Part shown: positions 63,801 to 64,000 of the stretch, piece by piece | Position numbering within the stretch: the stretch's first letter is position 1 | Layout: the number at the start of each line of letters is the position of its first letter | DNA from: Gari tellinella | Lineage: Eukaryota > Mollusca > Bivalvia > Cardiida > Psammobiidae | Reading direction: 5' to 3' | Assembly (NCBI GenBank): GCA_922989275.2 | Contig: OV277858.1 | Coordinates: 100,364,794-100,428,793 of the forward strand | Length of the DNA stretch: 64,000 bases | The notes under the pieces: generated by a model | Seen by the model: the letters and a program-made list of their open reading frames with translations, nothing else | What the model was told of the DNA's origin: nothing | The model's database searches: none | Made by a program: the position numbers and the translations under genes

Positions 63801-64000
63801 ATTCACCTGAAATAAACAAAAAGAAAAGAAACTGTAGCGGGGAAATCTATGCGTTTGGCATAACGGCCTGATGAGACTCATTGAGGGGTCGAAATAGTTT
63901 TGTTTTTAATTCTTTTCAAACATGTTTAATTTACTTACTGTGTTTACATGCTTTCTTTTCTTCCTATAGGATAAGCAGTAATTACACTCCTCTTCTTTTT

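Overview
The window is eukaryotic, AT-rich and intron-bearing, with no intact long gene and no bacterial-style operons. Almost every readable segment is a transposable element, usually degraded and often inserted inside another. The types of short repeat (a 'TAGCTCACCT' palindromic repeat, GT-tailed repeats, dispersed ~65-bp hairpins, LINE tails ending GCCGTAAAAC) are ones I associate with bivalve molluscs. That organism call is inference, not proof.

1-11.1 kb is a retrotransposon nest. A minus-strand LINE (ORF1 end, APE endonuclease, RT, RNase H, C-terminal zinc knuckle; I/Nimb-like) runs from about 9.64 kb to base 1. Inserted in it are a near full-length plus-strand CR1-like LINE with a PHD finger and a 2A-like NPGP motif (507-4442), two SINE-like repeats, a GT-rich repeat, and a 1.06-kb long-TIR DNA element with an 8-bp target duplication (7468-8526). 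Removing the CR1 and the TIR element conceptually restores the host reading frame at both sites. A second, 5'-truncated CR1-like LINE follows (9.64-11.05 kb).

11-19 kb holds repeats, a tRNA-like sequence, a decayed minus-strand Helitron (Rep with its H-x-H motif, PIF1-type helicase), a coiled-coil ORF upstream of Rep, and a duplicated 180-bp segment.

19-51 kb is a mosaic of non-autonomous DNA elements: a 3.3-kb element with ~520-bp terminal inverted repeats carrying an ATG-plus-splice-donor cassette in each arm (20511-23805), pogo-like and TTAA-type MITEs, a ~5.3-kb long-TIR region (28.78-34.10 kb), a TIR element full of GCGATC/GCGCTC motifs (43601-44910), tRNA-derived SINEs, and one 5'-truncated LINE. 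More than 20 copies or fragments of a ~65-bp hairpin are scattered here. Their two arms differ between copies but change together, and the hairpin sits inside MITEs with unrelated termini. Three short candidate host exons occur (32.3, 40.5 and 42.0 kb).

51.6-64 kb is different. It holds duplicated, broken pieces of a multi-exon protein family I do not recognise, an unrecognised ORF starting MASKR (55.2 kb), a decayed type-B DNA polymerase (61.1-62.3 kb) with recognisable motifs A, B and C, and a 22-bp minisatellite. These alternate with truncated 3' ends of the same LINE type seen at base 1. Together they suggest the remains of a large polB-bearing element (Polinton-like or virus-derived) or a decayed gene cluster. 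This segment and the covarying hairpin family are the best candidates for something undescribed.
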